DNA of 36,611 bases from an uncultured Methylococcaceae bacterium (lineage in GTDB: Bacteria; Pseudomonadota; Gammaproteobacteria; Methylococcales; Methylomonadaceae). The DNA is taken from the NCBI GenBank assembly GCA_903945375.1, contig CAJAVP010000073.1:1-36611 (forward strand). Direction: 5' to 3'. Below are positions 34,381-36,611 of the stretch, in pieces (the first letter of the stretch is position 1; the number at the start of each line of letters is the position of its first letter). A model generated the notes under the pieces. The model worked only from the letters and a program-made list of their open reading frames with translations, ran no database searches and had not been told where the DNA came from. The position numbers were made by a program, and so were the translations under genes.

Positions 34381-35945
34381 AAACAAATTGGATGATAGAT
34401 TTTTTAAGCGGACTCAGTACGGATATCACCGTCGGTCAAATTGCTCAGGCAACCCATATTTGGCACATCGAGAGTCAACACTGGCAAAAATTTGCCGAAC
34501 AGGCGTGCGCTCAAGCATTGCGTTGGGTCGCGGGTTGGGCAGAACAGCGTGCGGATGAGTTTTTGGTCAATAGCTGCTTTGAAAAACAAGGCGCCTACAT
34601 CGTGTTAAGAACTACGCTAAGTCAAAACAAGCCTGAGCTGCCCTCGCAAGCCACGGTATATCCAGCGGCAAACCGTAGTGAGCGCCACACGCAAGACATG
34701 TTTGGCATTCAATTTATCGGACATCCTGATGCTCGAAAATGGACACGCCATCTGGCATGGTCGGAACACGACTATCCTTTGCGTAAGGATTTTCCCGTAC
34801 AAGGTGAGCCACAAGACATCACTCCACCGGATATGGAGTATGACTTTATTAAAGGGCATGGTGAGGGTGTTTATGAAATTCCCGTGGGGCCGGTTCATGC
34901 AGGAATTATTGAACCTGGACATTTTCGCTTTCTGGCAGTGGGCGAGCTGATTTTAAATTTGGAAGAACGTTTGGCGTATGTTCATAAAGGTATCGAAAAA
35001 ATAGCCGAAGGCAGAACGCCAGAGCAACTAGCACTTTTGGCAGGGCGGGTTTCGGGTGATACTACTGTTGGACATTGCTGGGCAGCGTGCCGTGCAATGG
35101 AACAAGCCGCTGGCATTGATATTCCGGCTCGTGCCGCACTCATCCGAGGTATTTGGGCAGAGCGTGAGCGCGTCGCAAATCATTTGGGCGATATGGGCGC
35201 AATTTGCAATGATGTCGCATTTACCTTTGCTCAAATGCAATTTACTCGCTTACGAGAACTATGGTTGCGTACCAATGCCACACTTTTTGGGCATCGGTTG
35301 TTGATGGATCGAATAATCCCAGGTGGCGTAGTTTGCGATATTTCTGACCATGCCGCCAAGCAGATTAAGCAGGAAATAATCCAGTTGCGTCGAGAATTGT
35401 CTGACGTAATCACCACGCTGGATTTAAATTCTTCCTTAGAAGATCGGTTATATACGGCTGGATATTTGTCCCCTCACATTGCGGAAGCATTTGGTGCGCT
35501 AGGCTATGTTGCTCGGGCTAGTGGTCAACAATTTGATGTACGCCAAACCGCAACCTACGCTCCTTACGACCAAGTTAAAGTGAGAGTGCCTTGTGAAGAA
35601 CAAGGTGATATTGCCTCCCGTTTTTGGGTAAGACATAAAGAAATCAATGCCTCATTACACCTAATAGAAGACTTTATTGACCTGCTGAATGATGGTGAAT
35701 TATTGACCGCCTGGCAAGTGCCCGCAGCCAACAGCGAAAGTATAGGCATAGTTGAAGGCTGGCGGGGTGAAATTGTCAGTTATGTTCGATTTGGGCGTGA
35801 TAACACCATTGACCGTTTTTATCCGCGTGATCCCAGTATGTTGAACTGGCCTGTGTTAGAAAAGCTAGTGCTGGATAATATCGTGCCGGATTTCCCTGTT
35901 TGCAACAAATCACTGAATGGCTCGTATTCGGGCAATGACTTATAG
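34377..35945 (+). CDS. HyfG/NuoCD-like large subunit without Ni-Fe cysteine ligands
   Basis: A 522-residue fusion of a NuoC-like 30-kDa domain (about 20-145, with PAANRSERHTQDMFGI) and a NuoD/hydrogenase large-subunit domain (about 165-522, GPVHAGIIEPGHFRF). The start is the ATG overlapping the HyfF-like stop; a longer in-frame reading from 34296 is rejected. In Ni-Fe hydrogenases the L1 motif is RVCGICxxAH; here it reads RVSGDTTVGH (224-233), with S226 and T229 at the cysteine positions. The C-terminal DPCYSC of HycE is replaced by NGSYSG (514-519), in an otherwise matching SL-x6-x-D frame. No Ni-Fe centre can form in the normal way, so it is not an active hydrogenase subunit. It resembles the Ehr (hydrogenase-related) class. 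Its own substrate is unknown. Confidence 0.9.
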   Translation: MKTNWMIDFLSGLSTDITVGQIAQATHIWHIESQHWQKFAEQACAQALRWVAGWAEQRADEFLVNSCFEKQGAYIVLRTTLSQNKPELPSQATVYPAANRSERHTQDMFGIQFIGHPDARKWTRHLAWSEHDYPLRKDFPVQGEPQDITPPDMEYDFIKGHGEGVYEIPVGPVHAGIIEPGHFRFLAVGELILNLEERLAYVHKGIEKIAEGRTPEQLALLAGRVSGDTTVGHCWAACRAMEQAAGIDIPARAALIRGIWAERERVANHLGDMGAICNDVAFTFAQMQFTRLRELWLRTNATLFGHRLLMDRIIPGGVVCDISDHAAKQIKQEIIQLRRELSDVITTLDLNSSLEDRLYTAGYLSPHIAEAFGALGYVARASGQQFDVRQTATYAPYDQVKVRVPCEEQGDIASRFWVRHKEINASLHLIEDFIDLLNDGELLTAWQVPAANSESIGIVEGWRGEIVSYVRFGRDNTIDRFYPRDPSMLNWPVLEKLVLDNIVPDFPVCNKSLNGSYSGNDL

Positions 35946-35953
35946 GAGTTGTC

Positions 35954-36460
35954 ATGTACAGACTGTTTAAAAAAATACTGGACACCGGTATCGTTACTGA
36001 AGAGATTAAACCAGCGTCTAAGGCTGAATTAGAACAGCTGGGCATTGAAATCAAACGACATATTGATAAAAAGTTTGCAGGTAGCATTGCTATCCGCGCA
36101 GTGGATGCGGGTTCTTGCAATGGTTGTGAGTTAGAAATTCACGCGATCAATAATCCTTTTTATGATATTGAGCGGTTTGGTATTCACTTTGTCGCCTCTC
36201 CGCGTCATGCCGATGTGCTCTTAGTTACCGGCCCGGTGTCGCGTCATATGCAAACAGCACTATTGCGTACTTATGAAGCTACGCCTGATCCTAAATGGGT
36301 CATCGCTGTCGGCGATTGTGCGGTATGCGGCGGTGAATTTGGTGTGTCTTATGCCAGTTGCGGTGCCGTTGCCAATGTAATTCCGGTTGATATGACCATT
36401 ACCGGTTGCCCACCCACCCCACTCGCCTTAGTAAAAGGCTTATTGGCTTTAATGAACTAG
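35954..36460 (+). CDS. HyfI/NuoB-like Fe-S small subunit
   Basis: A 168-residue soluble subunit. It carries the four ligands for one [4Fe-4S] cluster in the group 4 hydrogenase pattern: C55 and C58 (AGSCNGCELE), C122 (GDCAVCGG) and C152 (TGCPPTP). C125 and C136 are additional. It corresponds to HyfI/HycG and to NuoB (cluster N2). GGAG lies just before the start, 8 nt after the large-subunit stop. As the large subunit has no Ni-Fe site, this cluster would pass electrons to or from a different acceptor, for example quinone or another bound partner. No ferredoxin-like HyfH gene follows in the window. Confidence 0.93.
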   Translation: MYRLFKKILDTGIVTEEIKPASKAELEQLGIEIKRHIDKKFAGSIAIRAVDAGSCNGCELEIHAINNPFYDIERFGIHFVASPRHADVLLVTGPVSRHMQTALLRTYEATPDPKWVIAVGDCAVCGGEFGVSYASCGAVANVIPVDMTITGCPPTPLALVKGLLALMN

Positions 36461-36485
36461 CATTATATTTCACCCTACGTGAGCT

Positions 36486-36611
36486 TTATTCTAAAAACTT
36501 AATTGCCGCAACAATTATTCCACCGACAGAAATTGTGGTGGCAAATGACCAAATCATAAAATGGTCAATACGCGAGGTAAGTAACTCAAAACGCTTATCG
36601 AATTGTTCAAA
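36486..36611 (-). CDS. Partial small coiled-coil/membrane protein (C-terminus; runs off window)
   Basis: The minus strand is open from the window edge to a TAA at 36486-36488 and encodes the last 41 residues of a protein: FEQFDKRFELLTSRIDHFMI followed by a hydrophobic helix (WSFATTISVGGIIVAAIKFLE). The FEQxDKRFE heptad-like pattern followed by one C-terminal membrane helix is typical of small DUF1640-like or uncharacterised coiled-coil membrane proteins encoded in gammaproteobacteria. The start lies to the right of base 36611. It is convergent with the hydrogenase-like operon. Confidence 0.6.
   Translation of the reverse strand, partial: FEQFDKRFELLTSRIDHFMIWSFATTISVGGIIVAAIKFLE

Noticed and set aside
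29144-36460. Calling the operon a functional Ni-Fe hydrogenase or formate hydrogenlyase
   Set aside because: Both CxxC motifs that hold Ni-Fe are replaced in the large subunit, no HyfH-type subunit or formate dehydrogenase is present, and no hyp maturation genes are in the window.

Overview
The window looks like chromosomal DNA of a gammaproteobacterium of fairly low G+C. The gene content (Uup, YciB/YciI/BolA, RlmJ, GrpE-DnaK-DnaJ-DapB) supports this. An HrcA repressor with a CIRCE operator plus a six-gene complex-I/hydrogenase-4-like operon would suit a methanotroph-type lineage (Methylococcales), but no diagnostic marker such as pmo or mxa is present, so that assignment is only a guess. No rRNA, tRNA or CRISPR array was seen.

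Layout. 1-4.1 kb: a transposase fragment at the left edge, uup on the minus strand, then a plus-strand pair (EEP-family hydrolase and CDP-alcohol phosphatidyltransferase) and a decayed IS66-type transposase. 4.1-6.7 kb: a minus-strand operon of a small disordered protein, yciB, yciI, bolA and a parvulin-type peptidyl-prolyl isomerase lipoprotein, closed by a strong terminator. 6.8-13.3 kb: a DUF1244 gene, then the heat-shock block hrcA-grpE-dnaK-dnaJ and dapB. hrcA carries a CIRCE operator and dnaK a sigma-32-like promoter, so repressor and heat-shock sigma factor seem to act together. 13.3-20.7 kb: an accessory region with a small secreted protein, an MFS transporter with extra N-terminal helices, two tandem paralogous flavoproteins resembling eukaryotic FOXRED2, and a secreted GlcG/HbpS-like haem-binding-family protein. 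20.9-28.4 kb: a minus-strand signalling locus with a PhnD-fused histidine kinase, a MASE1 histidine kinase, a stand-alone response regulator and a REC-PAS-GGDEF diguanylate cyclase, followed 3 nt later by rlmJ. 28.4-29.1 kb: an intergenic region packed with repeats. 29.1-36.5 kb: a tightly coupled operon of HyfB, HyfC, HyfE, HyfF, HyfG and HyfI-like subunits. A partial coiled-coil/membrane protein is at the right edge.

Most notable points. (1) The HyfG-like large subunit has lost all four cysteines that bind Ni-Fe in hydrogenases, while the HyfI-like small subunit keeps its Fe-S cysteines; no HyfH or HyfD homologue is in the operon. This is a hydrogenase-related proton or ion pump (Ehr type) of unknown redox partner, not a hydrogenase. 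(2) The MFS / FOXRED2-like pair / haem-binding-family cluster has no function I recognise and is the best candidate for an undescribed system. (3) A family of small inverted-repeat elements ending in GTAASTAYTCAS occurs three times, once immediately in front of the second FOXRED2-like gene.
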